A stretch of 64,000 bases of DNA from Rhexocercosporidium sp. MPI-PUGE-AT-0058. Lineage: Eukaryota > Ascomycota > Leotiomycetes > Helotiales. The DNA is taken from assembly GCA_020746875.1 (NCBI GenBank), contig JAGTJL010000021.1, forward strand, positions 930,001-994,000, in the 5' to 3' direction. The translations under genes and the position numbers were made by a program. Below the pieces are notes generated by a model. It was not told where the DNA came from and searched no databases. It was given only the letters and a program-made list of their open reading frames with translations. This document shows, piece after piece, positions 33,700 to 44,947 of the stretch. The number at the start of each line of letters is the position of its first letter. Positions within the stretch are counted from its first letter, which is position 1.

Positions 33700-36600
33700 G
33701 GCGACGATTTCACGTAATACCTTTTTAAAGTAATAATAAGAGTTTAACTTCTTTAACTTATTAAATTAAAGATTTTTACGAATAACGGAAGCAATATAAA
33801 GAGCCCCTTAATAATAGTCGACGAACTTCGGGCTTTACGCCGAAAGAAGGGTAAATATATAATCCCTCGGAATATAAAGGAAAGAGCTGCCGAAAACTTA
33901 TAAAGTATTTACAAGCTTATAATTATATTTTTAATTATAATTTTAAAGGATTTCCGACTAATATAATTAAAATTAAATAAACGGTAATATTATTTCGTAA
34001 AAAACCGGCAAATATTTAAGAAAGATTTAAAAAATAAACCTTAAAAAAACTTAATATAATAACTTAAGAAGATTATAAAGAGTTTTTAGAGAATCTCTAG
34101 TTACTTTTTGTCTTAAAAAGAGTAATTAACTCTTAAGCTTATAAAATAACCTGATAAAGAGTTGACTAGCTTATTTGTGAATTTATTAATTACTTAAAAG
34201 GATTAAAGGAATATTTCGAGCCTTTTATAGAGCGCTAATTGCGAGATATTCTCTTTAATAAGATTCGGCCTAAAGCTCGCTAAAAGATCGTCGAAAGTGG
34301 ATAAGTTAATAAATTATAAACCTATAAAAAAGTTATTTCTGTTATCGTCTTTTAAGAAACTTATAATTTAACGAAAAAAAATAATAAAAAGTAAAACAAA
34401 TAAAAAAATAAAAAAATAAAAAAGAAAAACCTTTTCGTAAGCTTTTATAAAGAGTTAACGAAAAGCGAAACAATTCTTAGCTAAAGCAATTTAATAAAGC
34501 TAACTTAAATAAAATCTTAATTAAAAAAGGTAAAAAAGGAAGTTATAAGTCGAAAGTCGAATGCTACTTATATTATGAACTCGACTATTATACTAATAAA
34601 TGCCTAAAGACTAATGCCGGCGAGTCTAAAAATAAACGTTAAAAAAGCGCTTGACTTGCGATAACTTTTACGTTTTTATTAAGATAAATAAGTAAAAGAA
34701 TAAAAATTTAATTAAAGATTTTATTAAGTAAAGAATAAAAGACGCTAGTAGCTTTAATTAATAGTAGAGTAGAAGATAATTTTGTCTCGAGGCTTATAAT
34801 AAAAAAGTGTAATTTATAATTTACTAGCGAAGGACTAAAGACATTTTAAACCCTTTTTAATAATAAAAGTATTATTTATAATACAACTTTCGCTTAAGTA
34901 AAAATTATAAATATACTTAAATAAATAAAGCTAAATATACTCCGGCTAAGAGTTATTAATATGCTAGGTATAGACTTAATTTTAAGATGGCCTTAGTTAA
35001 AAGAAATTAACTTTTAAATTAGTTTTAAAATTAAATAATAAAAATATTTATACCGATTAAATAATATTTATGACTTTAATATTATAAGATTAAAAGAGTT
35101 TATATAAGTTATTAATAAAAAAGAGTTGCTTATATACGCTATAATATTTAGCCTTAATATAGCGCGCTTATTAAACGCCGATAATATACTTATTATTCTA
35201 TAATAATATCGTGGATTTAAGGACGTCTTTTCAAAAGAGAAAGGGAACGAGCTGCCCTTATTATAAAGTCGCTAGTATATTATTAACTTAAAACCAAATG
35301 CAAAGCTTTTATACTTTTTAATTTATAACCTCTTTAAGACAGAACTAGAGGTTTTCTAAAACTACCTTAAATCTTTTAAAGCTAAAGGATAAATAAGGAA
35401 AAGTAAGAGTTTAATTAGCGCTTTTATTTTATTTATAATAAAGAAAAATAATAGCCTTCGACTATATATCGATTATAAAGCTTTAAACTAAATTATAATT
35501 AAGGATTAATACTTCTTGCCGTTAATTAACGAGATATTAAATAGATTCTAAGACGCAAAGATTTTTATTAATTTAGATTTATAAAATATATATTATTATA
35601 TTAAAATTAAAGAAAAGGACGAGTAAAAGACTGTATTCCGCACTCGTTATAAGTATTATAAGTATTAAGTAATATCGTTTAAATTATTTAATACGCTGGC
35701 GATATTTTAAATATATATTAATAATATATTAGCGGGACTTATAAATATTATTTATATCGTTTATTTTAACGATATTTTAATATATTTAACGGATTTATTT
35801 TAATATAAAAACTACGTTTATTAAGTTCTTAAAAGATTATAATAAGTAAATCTCTTTATTAAGCTGTCGAAATGCTCTTTTAATACTTAAAATATAAACT
35901 TTTTAAATTATATAATATCTCCTGCTAAAGTATTAATAAAGTAAAGCCGAATAAATACTATTAAGGACTAGCTAAAGCTTAAAAGTATTAAAAATGTCTA
36001 AGTTTTTATTAGCTTCGTTAACTTTTACTAGCGTTTTATTATAAACTTTTTAGTTATTATTTAATTAATAATAAGTTTGACGAGAGGTAAGAAGAAAGGA
36101 TAACTTATTTCTGTCTTTTATTAAAATACTACTGAGGAAGAGGCTTTTAACGTATTAAAAGATATATTTACGTTAGCCTTTTTTTTTATATACTTTAATT
36201 TTAATAAGTTAAGAAGGCTAGAGACTAATACGTTTAGATTCGCAATTATAGAAATCTTCTCTTAATTTAGCGAGTGGCCGGTAAGAAATGGAGGAAAGGC
36301 CGTATAGTATCTTATTATATTTTTTAATAAGAAGTTAAATATTATTAAGTTAAATTATAAAGTATATAATTAGGAACTCTTTGTAATTATTAAGTGCTTT
36401 ATATATTAGAGGCATTATTTAAAAGATAGTTTAGCTCTTATTAAAGTATTAATAGATTATAATAACCTCCGTTATTTTATAACGACGACGGTATTAAGCC
36501 GACGATAAGCTAAATAAGCTCTGGAGCTATTTAAGTATAACTTTATAATAGTTTATAAAAGAGGAAAGAATAATCCCGTAAATAGACTCTTGCGTAAGCT

Positions 36601-38480
36601 TAATTATAAGTTAATAAAAAATAAAAAGAATATTATACTCTTTACCTTATAAAAATAAATTACAAAATAAACTTTAAAATAAGTTAATTCGCGTGCTTAA
36701 TATAATTAATTACACGACGGAAAGCATCCGACAAGAAGACGATAATATATCGTATCGACTAACTTATATCCTTTAACTTATTAATAATAATATTATAATA
36801 AGTACGTCGACCGAAGCCATAAAAGTAACTTTTACGCTTAATTAATAATATATTCTTATATAACTTAATAATTCTTAAAACTTATTTAAAAGTATAAATA
36901 ACCTCTTACGTAAAGCTAGCAAAAGGCAAAACGCTAGCTAATATAATTATAAATATATTATATTATAGTTTTTTATAATAAGAATTATAAAAGCCGAAAC
37001 AGCAAACCCTAAATCGAACTCGCTTCTTTTATTATTCTTAAAGTTATAAAAAAGAAACGCCTTAATTATTAAAAAGCAAATTAAATTATAAAATGCCGGG
37101 GATTTAAATTAAAGTGTCGACAGCAATAGTTTGCTAAGATATCAGCGAATGACTTACGTTTTTTAAAATAGTATCGTTCGTAATGAAATTATAAAGATAT
37201 GTTATAATAATTTAATTATAAGTTATTTTAATTATAAAAAGATATTAAAACTTATTTAACGAAAGTATTTTTAGCCGAATATGTTAATAAATATTAAAGA
37301 ATACGTTAAGACTTATAATATTTATTAAAAAATAAAGGCAAAACGTAAGAAAGTAGCTAGCGAAATATAAGCGCCGAGCCAGCTTAGTAAATTATTTAAG
37401 TTAATTATAATAGACTTTATTATAAATTTAATACCTTATAAAAGTAGTGTTATAAGTAAAGTCTTTAATAGTTTATTAGTAATTATTAATAAATTTATTA
37501 AAAATATTAAATATATTTTATATTTAAAAACTATTAATACACTGCTTTTGATACGCTTATTTATTAATTATTGATTTAAAGATTATAAGCTGTTTATAAT
37601 AATTATTATAAATAAAGGCTTTATATTTATTTTAAAATTCTGGACGGAATTTTGCTTTTATTTATAAATAACAAAAGGCCTTTTAACGGCGTTTTACTTA
37701 TAATAAGCGGATAAATAAAGTAATAAAACTAAGCCTTAAAAGCGTAGCTAAGGTGTTTTATTTATTATTTATAAAATAATTAAATAAATCTCTTGCCTTT
37801 AGCGAAGTTCGCGTATATAAATACTTATTATAAGTTTATTAGAATAACTCTAAATAAGGCTAAGTACGGTATATTATTGGATTTTCGCTAGAGAATTGAG
37901 GATAATCTTATAAGAGGGGAAATACCGATTATTAAAGAATAAGTAGAAGAGGTTATTAAGAAACGTTAAGAGCTGAAAATTAATTGGCAAAAAATTAAAA
38001 AAAACTAAACGAAATAATATAATAAAAACTATTATTTTATGGAATTTAAAGTTAAATAATAAGTCTTACTTTTATTAAGAAATATTAAAATAATTCGTTT
38101 AAATAAAAAGCTAAATTATTAATTTCTAAAGTCTTTTAAGATTATTAAAAAGATTGGAAAATAAGTGTATAAGTTAGAATTACTCCTTAAATATAGTCGT
38201 TTATATAACGTCTTTTATATATTATTACTAGAGCCGTATTAATAAAGGCTCGGCGAATCGTTAGAAGTCGTTTAATTTAATTTCGTTAATAAAGAAAAGC
38301 AATAAGCTATTGAGACTTTCTTAAATCGACGAGTAATTAAAAGTAAAAAATAATATTTTATTAAATAAAAAGGATTTAGCTTAACGTATAATTCTTAAGA
38401 ATTAATAAAGAATTTTATTAATTTCTAAAAGTAAATTAAGTTATTAAAAAGTCGAAACGCTATGAAAAAGAAGGCGAAGC
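33700..38480 (+). pseudogene. gag-pol of Ty3/Gypsy chromovirus, RIP-inactivated
   Basis: Order of remnants on the plus strand: a Gag zinc knuckle (34562..34603, CX2CX4HX4C with the second Cys and the His mutated to Tyr); a protease active site near 34751..34790 (NSRVE, from DSGAE); reverse transcriptase about 35500-35830 with LPLINEIL and VYFNDIL at 35759..35779 (from VYLDDIL). RNase H/tether follows at about 36180-36600 (LDYNNLRYF-like), then integrase about 37300-37860 (FWTEFCFYL). A chromodomain lies near 38351..38410 (KGFSLTYNS, from a KGFSPTYDSWEP-like motif). The chromodomain after integrase defines chromoviruses, which target heterochromatin marks. Stops are scattered throughout, so no product can be made. 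Confidence 0.85.
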
Positions 38481-38800
38481 GTCGGCGAAAATGAACTTAT
38501 AACTTTTTACTTTTTTAAAAGATTTGAGGGAGAGTCGCTAAGGCCACGCCGACGAATCGCTAAAAATATGTTATAATATTATATACTTTTTTATTTTTAT
38601 TTATAAGGTTTTATAATTTTAAAAGCGTATTAAATATTATAGTTTAAACGGTAATATTTAAGAAAAAAAGGAGTTTATATTATTTATTTACGTTATAATA
38701 AAAACGTAATACTTAAGAAAATTAGAAAATTAAAGTATTTCGTCGAGTAAACGCTAGTCCTTTGCCGATAAATCGCTAAATAAAAACTTTAAATTTATCT

Positions 38801-39850
38801 TTAAGTAGTAATAGTAAACTTATCTTTATTACTTAAGTTCTTAATAATATTAATATAATTATTATCTTTAGTAGCTTTGGCCTTAGGGTCTTTAATTATA
38901 TTGTCTTTAAAAAAGTTAAAGTAGACCTTTTGAAAGTCCTTCGCCGAAAGTTAATAAGGAACTTATTAATAAATGTTAAGTTTATTTACTTTTCGAAGTC
39001 CGGAAATCTTAGTTATAAGCTTAGTATTATTTTTCTTTAAGTCTTCGAATTCTTAAGAAAGAGTTAAGATTAGCGCGCTGCGTAGCCCGTTAATCGCCGA
39101 TATAACGCTAATATAAAGCTTTTTAATTAAAAATACTATAAGCTTTTATAAAGACTTTTAAGCTTTAGCGTTAAAAACCTTAATAAAATAATTAATATAA
39201 CGCTTCTTTTAATTAAAGATAAACTAAATAGTATTAAAATCGGCTTATTTAATTTTATTAAAATTAAATTAAAAGGCAGCTTTAAGAAGATTATTAAGGA
39301 GTGATTTTAATTTAGTCGGGACCTCGTCGATTATTAGCTTATGCCTCGCTAATAAATAGAAAAAATTTAACTTATTAATTTATACGGCTTGCCTTTTTTA
39401 TAATAATTTAAACACTTTATAATAAATAAGCTAGGGTTATTAAAGCATTAGAGATCGGGGAACTCTTAGACTTCGCTGGCGCAACGTAAGTATAGCTTTT
39501 AACGAACGTCGCTCTTATTTATAATAGCTTTACTTAAAGATCGAATACGCGTATCTTTCTTTCCTTTAAATAGAGTTCGTTAAAAAGATCGGACATTATC
39601 CTTAAAATCCTTATTATTATTATTTTAGTCGTTAATATTAATTATCTTTAAGGAAGTTATTAAGGTTCGCTAACGTTTAGTCGAGGTATTATTAACGTTA
39701 ATCGCAGTGAAGCTAAGTGTCTTACTTTTGCGCTTACGGCCAGAGGAATCGCCGGCTAAGTACTTATTAAAAGACGATATTATTAAGATCGAAAGGTAAT
39801 TATAATTTATAATTTGCTATAATTATTATTATTAGTTAAGAAAGGTTATA
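38801..39850 (-). pseudogene. antisense reading frame between pol and 3' LTR
   Basis: On the minus strand about 350 codons remain in one frame, broken only by TAA/TAG (former Gln) codons. Clean stretches include RRFLWP, KERYAYSIFK, ERRSLKAILTL, LARHKLIIDEVPTKLKSLL, SAINGLRSALILTLS and SAKDFQKVYFNFFKDNIIKD. There is a short run of mutated CAA repeats (poly-Gln). The opposite strand gives a Leu/Ser-rich, low-quality translation. It is not gag or pol and has no domain I recognise. Extra antisense ORFs are known from some plant Ty3/Gypsy lineages; I do not know of a described one in a fungal chromovirus. The limits are approximate. Confidence 0.5.
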
Positions 39851-40050
39851 AGGAAGGAAAAGTATTATATACTTAATAGGCGCTAAGCCCCTTTTACTAA
39901 TGACTTTTACTTTACTTTATTCTCTTTAAAATTTACTTTTAAAATAAATAGTAGAAAATTTAATTCGTTAGCGAATCGCTAATATAGCGCTAATTAAGGG
40001 CTATAATATATCCTTACTTTTAAAATAAAAGTGAATAAAAAGGGAAATAT

Positions 40051-40239
40051 TATAATAGTCTATATTCTTAACGCTAATTGCGTAATTACTGCCCTTATAA
40101 GGACAGTGAAGGGGAAGAGGTAATCTTCCCTCCTTAACAATTAGCTTTTGTATAATTAAAATATTACCAGCGAGTTTACAGCGCTTCTCTAGTTATTCTA
40201 TTGTGCCATAGTCACCTCAGCGTGCCAGTAATCATTACA
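40051..40239 (+). repeat. 3' LTR of the chromovirus
   Basis: 189 bp, same length as the 5' LTR. Here the inner (left) part is mutated (TATAATAGTC for TGTAATGGTC) while the outer 70 bp is nearly intact, the mirror image of the 5' LTR. GCATG follows at 40240..40244. Confidence 0.92.
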
Positions 40240-40244
40240 GCATG

Positions 40245-40747
40245 TCTTAACTGGAGGAGAAAATGGCTGCGGCCAATTTTGGCGGCGACGAGTAAGGTAG
40301 ATATCAGCAACATTGTGCATTGCTTAGAGGAATCTTTTATCCAGAGAATAGAAAATTTTCGGCTTGGCCGACGTTTGGACTGTTCAGGAGTGGCCGTATA
40401 ACATGACCAAGACAAATATACAAGATTCAATGCATTCAGAAATTTAGAATTAATTAAATTCAAAGTACCGATACTTCGTATCGTCCGGAGGTGCGTCTAT
40501 GGACGTAGCGATGCATTTTAGTTACTTTTGAAAGCACCACTGCAAACATTTTCTTTATTACAAGTTCCCACCCGTGCCGTCATTCTTTAATCTTCCGTAA
40601 TTCTTTATTTGACACAACAGAAGTATCAAGTTCAAATATCAGACATTCCTTTATTCACGCTATGTGACTTGCAATCTTCCTCTCATCGACAATCTCAACC
40701 CTCACCAGTCTTAACTCTCCATCAAACGAAAGATAAATAGCACAATC
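40245..40747. other. flank of retrotransposon, nothing recognised
   Basis: Base composition returns to normal within a few bases of the LTR end. No gene seen; the last 150 bp are the likely promoter of the gene at 40748. Confidence 0.4.
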
Positions 40748-41466
40748 ATGGCAGCAATCGCAACAGAAAACGATATCCCTACAGGAACCGGCCTGAAAGA
40801 TCGCAGGGTAGTTTTCGACACGACCAACCCAGCTTCCGAGCCTCTCGTCCCAGTTGAAGAGAGCAAACTATTCATACATGGCAAGTTCCTACTCTCCAAT
40901 ACCCCTCCATCCTCAGATCCAGACAGAACCTAACCTTCCATCTTTCAGAAATCCCAAGCGCAGACCCCTCCTCCCTCAAAGGTTGGGCCCTTCCAGGAAT
41001 CGGTTTTCCAACGCTCACCGCCATAACCTTAGTCTTCAATCTCACCTTCCGGAGTATCGTCGCCACCTTCGGCCTCATAGATTCTGTTTTGAATCTTCTG
41101 TGGTACCCGGTATCAGGACTTGTTATTTTGGCTTTTGTTTACGAATATTTCAGTGATGTGTATCTGTATGATCATAATCATGAGGAAAATGCCATGGTGA
41201 GCGTGGTGAGCACGGCTAAGCTTACTACCACTGTAACGCAGGCGATGACGAGTACTGTGTCACCTACTGCCTCTTATCTGACAGAGGAACTACAAGACGA
41301 GGATTTTGCGGTACCTCTCGGTGAGAACACCATTAAACTCCCGAACTTCCCTGTTTCACCAATTGCCGTAGTCGTGAAGACGAAGTTGGGCACCCATGTA
41401 TCTACTGCATTTCTGTCTGAGGCCACAAGTCAGGCGACAGAAGAGGCTCTTGCTAAGAAGTCGTAA
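40748..41466 (+). CDS. small membrane protein, 216 aa, unknown
   Basis: Exon 1 40748..40880, exon 2 40949..41466. The only phase-correct join uses a GC donor (CATG/GCAAGT) with a CAG acceptor, a 68-bp GC-AG intron giving KLFIH-EIPSADPSSLKGWAL. The product starts MAAIATENDIPTGTGLKDRR. It has two hydrophobic segments (LTAITLVFNLTFRSIVATFG, about 65-85, and WYPVSGLVILAFVYEYF, about 97-113), then a Thr/Ser-rich tail ending EEALAKKS. Two spans and a polar tail suggest an integral membrane protein with both ends on the same side. No family recognised. It lies 500 bp from a silenced retrotransposon, but its coding sequence shows no RIP-like damage. Confidence 0.6.
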
Positions 41467-43766
41467 ATTCTAGCATTGAAAAGTTCCCCAAGATCTGTTT
41501 TCACAGGCACAGAGACTTCAACTAGTTCTTCTCCCAAGATATCGTCTCTCACTGGTACACCCTTGTCGCCTGGCACAGGTCCGGCCAGAAGCTCGACGGA
41601 GAAGAGGATGTATGAGTAAGCTTACGTGTATTTCGGAGATAATTTTATGCGATCTCCTGCTTTATTGGATGTCTGATACATGTGCACGACTCAAAAGAAT
41701 TTGGGGAATATTTCAGTAGTCGTGTTTATTGCTCGTTTATCAATCGTTTCACTTGAAGTCTGCGAACCGTTCGAATCATAACCTTTGGAATACAAAAGCA
41801 AGGCGGGCCATATCTATCGCATTGATCTTTTTTGATACAGTTCTATGATTATCAGACATCGGGAGTCGTGGGTGTTGAAGATGTGAAGTTGACTAGGAAG
41901 ATGCCTATGTCAATCAATCGTCCCGCTTAGATTTCACAACCCTCGACCAAGAGAAGCTGCGATGAACCTCGCAATTAGGGGCAGATTTCAGAAATATTCG
42001 ATAGTTGTTTACAAATCACTCACATTTGTTGCAAATGGACTGAGAATGAAGGCTTGCCATTTTGGGTTAGAAGCTGCTTCCGGAAACTAATGCTAGGTTC
42101 ATTTTCTTTGTGGATATAAGTTACAAACGAAACAGTACTTCGAGCCTGGTATGAGTCGGACTTCATCTTTACGCCTGTTGTGAGAAACCGAGCGAGACGT
42201 ATTATCACTCCTCGAAGCCATGACAACCCTCGGAACAGAGAAAAGCCCGAGAATGCCGGTACGAAGCGTCGTCTACTGCAAATTCAAGTACGCAATTAAA
42301 ACAGCATTGAGGAACTACCAACCACAAAAATCTACACCATCAAGCTATTCCTCGGTGGCGCCCTCTTCGTCGTCTCTGGAGCCGGCTTCGATACCTCACT
42401 TTGCAACCCATGCAACGAATAAACTCCCACAGCTGACTACCTCAATTACTTCGGCGTTCCTGCGTCCATTACAAGTCTGAGTGCGACGTATTATATTGGA
42501 TGGTGACGCTTTGCTGCTGCATCCGCAGCCAAGATCGGAGCATTCTAGCAAATGCAAAGTCTATCAGAGCGACTCGCTAAACCTTGCTTCAAGGTTTCGA
42601 CCTCCGAAATCTCCATGACAGAGTATCAAATTTTCGCTATCTCGAGTACTAGACGTTACCTCTTTGGCGAATGATATAAAAAGCGGGGTATAGTACGAAG
42701 ACGATCTGCAGAAATACAACCTCGGAGCATTACTTGCCTAAGCCATCCCCAGATACCTCAAAGAGCCCCTCGTTGTCAGAAACGATGGATTGACGTCTCT
42801 CAGTAACGATTTATACCGAATGAGGCGAACGATCGAGTTCAGTATGCCAAGGTGGGCAGAAATGCGATGTATTACCCCATTGCTCCTCACCAACCGTTCG
42901 TAAACCCTACCCAGCGGATGTCCAAAGCAGCGAATTCAAATATCAATGCACTCAAGGTGCAGATGGTAGATGGCGAGTGCATTTTCCAAGAATTTCGAAG
43001 ACTCGATTATGGTTATCGCACAAGGTTTTGTGGAGAAGTTCTCGTGTCATCTGAATGCGATCTTCTCGTTGGAATACTGACGAGGGGCCAAGAACGGGGG
43101 CACTTTGACGCCGTGTCACAAGAAAGTGTTAACGTGGGAGACCGAGTCTGAGGGGCTAAATCATGCGGTCATGAATGTGAGGAACCACCTTGTCTTCCAC
43201 GAAGGTGACTCAGGGGAGCTTCTACCCAGTAAAATGGGAAAGAAAGGAAATTGATCTGTGAGGACTCCTTGGAGGAGAAGGTTGCTGAGATGTGCGTTTG
43301 TTAAATAGTGTACAGGAACAGAAAGATTCAATTTCCCTGTTTGACTGCCGCCTTCATTGGAGAGCAGAAGAGCCATGGTGCAAGAAAATCGAGGCACTTA
43401 CTAATGCTTATTTTAGCAGAAAATGATGCCAGCAATCTACAAGCCCATCCAGCGCAGTTACATACGATCCGTCATTGCTGGTGCATCTGAACTTTGGGAA
43501 TTATGAGAATGCGCCTTGACTAACTTGATGCCAATCCAATGGAGAAGAATGACCAGCCAGATATGACCTGTATTCTTGTGTGTTTTGTCGAGCATCTGCC
43601 CCACGTGCCCCTTTATTCCCCGCAAGCGAGCTCGCTTAAGCCCAGGTCCAAAAACACTCCTCCTCAGATGACTATACCGCAGCCTACTGAGCAGCATTTG
43701 TTGAAATATGCATCATTACAGCAGTTGAGCGATGGATCTTGCTTCTGGAAATCCTGCAAGCACATC
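41467..43766. other. intergenic with decayed coding fragments
   Basis: No intact gene. About 42330-42500 on plus hides a hydrophobic frame (YTIKLFLGGALFVVSGAGFD, then a stop). About 42700-42900 hides a good frame with one stop (YNLGALLA, stop, AIPRYLKEPLVVRNDGLTSL, then MPRWAEMRCITPLLLTNRS). A further fragment lies at 42910-43100. These look like remains of one or two genes; family not assigned. Confidence 0.35.
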
Positions 43767-44490
43767 CTAGATTAGAATTGCTCCCTCCCTCAGCATGTCT
43801 CTGGACCGACTTGCAAACAAACAACAACCACAAGAATCCCCATTGTTCTCCGCCTTTCCCCACTCGACACAACAAAACTTACACTCCCGCCACTCATCTG
43901 CCGCAAACTCATTTACCCTATAGAACCACGGACTCGCCACATAATTCGCACTATCACAAGCCCCTTCTGCCGACGCAGCTTGTCCGCCTGTTGCACCTTC
44001 TCCCTGCGTCGCGCCATGTCCCTCCGTCGCATTAGCCGCGAATTCCGTCAACACATGCGCACCCTTGAACAGCTCATCGACGGCGATATCAACAGCAATA
44101 TTGCTCACAGATAACAGTAATAAACTAGCGCCAGCTGTCTCCGGCGCTACGCCTTCCAGCGCAACGTCTAGAAGTGGCTCAGCTACAGCTTTAATAGCGT
44201 CTTTGGCTGCATCTTCAGGCTTGCCTTCGATTATATCGATTCCTATGTTTGTCGGCGGAGGGAGGAATTCGTTGCGAAGTGTGTCGAAGAGGGTCTGGCC
44301 GAGGACTTCGGGATCGAATGCTTTGCCAGAAGATTTTGCTTCAGCGAGGAGGACGTCGGCTGCTGAACGGACCAGGCTTTCGGCGAGGGGAGTGAGTCTA
44401 AAAACCTCGCGAGCAACACTTGCTCGAGGTTCGAGGTGGATTAAGTCGGTGTCATGGACGGTGTTGTTGTTCTGATAGTCTTTCGTAGGC
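43767..44490 (-). CDS. secreted-type hypothetical protein, N-terminus unresolved
   Basis: On minus a continuous frame from about 44490 to TAA 43767 encodes NNNTVHDTDLIHLEPRASV, PLAESLVRSAADVLLAEAK, FLPPPTNIGIDIIEGKPEDA and ELFKGAHVLTEFAANATE. A Cys-rich tail (WRECKFCCVEW, CGCCLFASR) ends it. No in-frame ATG opens it. A hydrophobic leader with ATG (MVILWLVAFAL, at about 44540) lies just upstream but in another frame, and I found no acceptable intron to join them. So the gene has either a small first exon I have missed or a frameshift. The Cys-rich end and N-glycosylation-like sites suggest an extracellular protein. Family not named. Confidence 0.45.
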
Positions 44491-44536
44491 GAAACACTTG
44501 GCGGAGAGCAAATGCAACAAGCCAGAGAATAACCAT

Positions 44537-44947
44537 TCAGCTGAATGTAGACGTATGGTGTAACTTGACGGCTGCGCTCTTCGACGTCGAAGCAGCCGGT
44601 GGAGCAGTTCCGGATGTAGTTGACTCCGAGGATGCACTGCCTGTCGATGTCGGCGTGCTCATATTCCCGTTTTGAGTATAATTCGACACCAGTGTAGCCT
44701 GCTTGCTATTCACGTCGAACAAATCCGTGGCTGGCAACCGACCATCATCGATTCTGAGTGTGAATGTGTCTGTAAAATTCGTCCCTGTGCAGTTCTTGCC
44801 ATTTGAGCAGCTTAGAATACTGTCTTTCGTACTGCATGTCAGTGATGACAAATTGCCGACGAGATTGCATCCTGGTCCTGTACAAGTGAAGTTCAGACCA
44901 TAGCCAGTTGGAATGCCACAGAAGACGCCATGGAGTACTGATGCCAT
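44537..44947 (-). CDS. Cys-rich extracellular-type protein, partial
   Basis: Minus-strand frame of 136 codons from ATG 44947: HGVFCGIPTGYGLNFTCTGP, then CNLVGNLSSLTCSTKDSILS and CSNGKNCTGTNFTDTFTLRI. It has ten Cys, many N-x-S/T sites and a Ser/Thr/Pro-rich tail (STPTSTGSASSESTTSG) typical of a cell-wall or GPI-type protein. There is no signal peptide at this ATG and the same frame stays open upstream (KYLNPSTARPAAPRA), so an upstream exon with a signal sequence is probable. The stop at 44537 falls directly before the hydrophobic MVILWLVAFAL stretch, which would make a reasonable GPI tail if the TGA were mutated. This and the next gene downstream could once have been one transcription unit; I cannot resolve it. 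Confidence 0.45.
   Translation of the reverse strand: MASVLHGVFCGIPTGYGLNFTCTGPGCNLVGNLSSLTCSTKDSILSCSNGKNCTGTNFTDTFTLRIDDGRLPATDLFDVNSKQATLVSNYTQNGNMSTPTSTGSASSESTTSGTAPPAASTSKSAAVKLHHTSTFS

Larger units (their letters stand above)
33277..40239 (+). mobile_element. full-length Ty3/Gypsy chromovirus, RIP-degraded
   Basis: A 6963-bp LTR retrotransposon bounded by 189-bp LTRs (33277..33465 and 40051..40239) that start TGT and end in ACA (ATA after RIP in the left copy). It is flanked by a perfect 5-bp target duplication GCATG at 33272..33276 and 40240..40244. The interior is about three-quarters A+T. Its plus strand shows remnants in Ty3/Gypsy order: zinc knuckle, aspartic protease, reverse transcriptase, RNase H, integrase and a C-terminal chromodomain. 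A further minus-strand frame lies between pol and the 3' LTR. Nearly all stops are TAA/TAG in former CAA/CAG/TGG positions. A purine run just upstream of 40051 may be the polypurine tract; I could not place the primer-binding site. Confidence 0.93.

Noticed and set aside
44065..44475. 136-codon plus-strand frame
   Set aside because: Antisense of the minus-strand secreted-type coding sequence, whose codon usage and Cys pattern are better.
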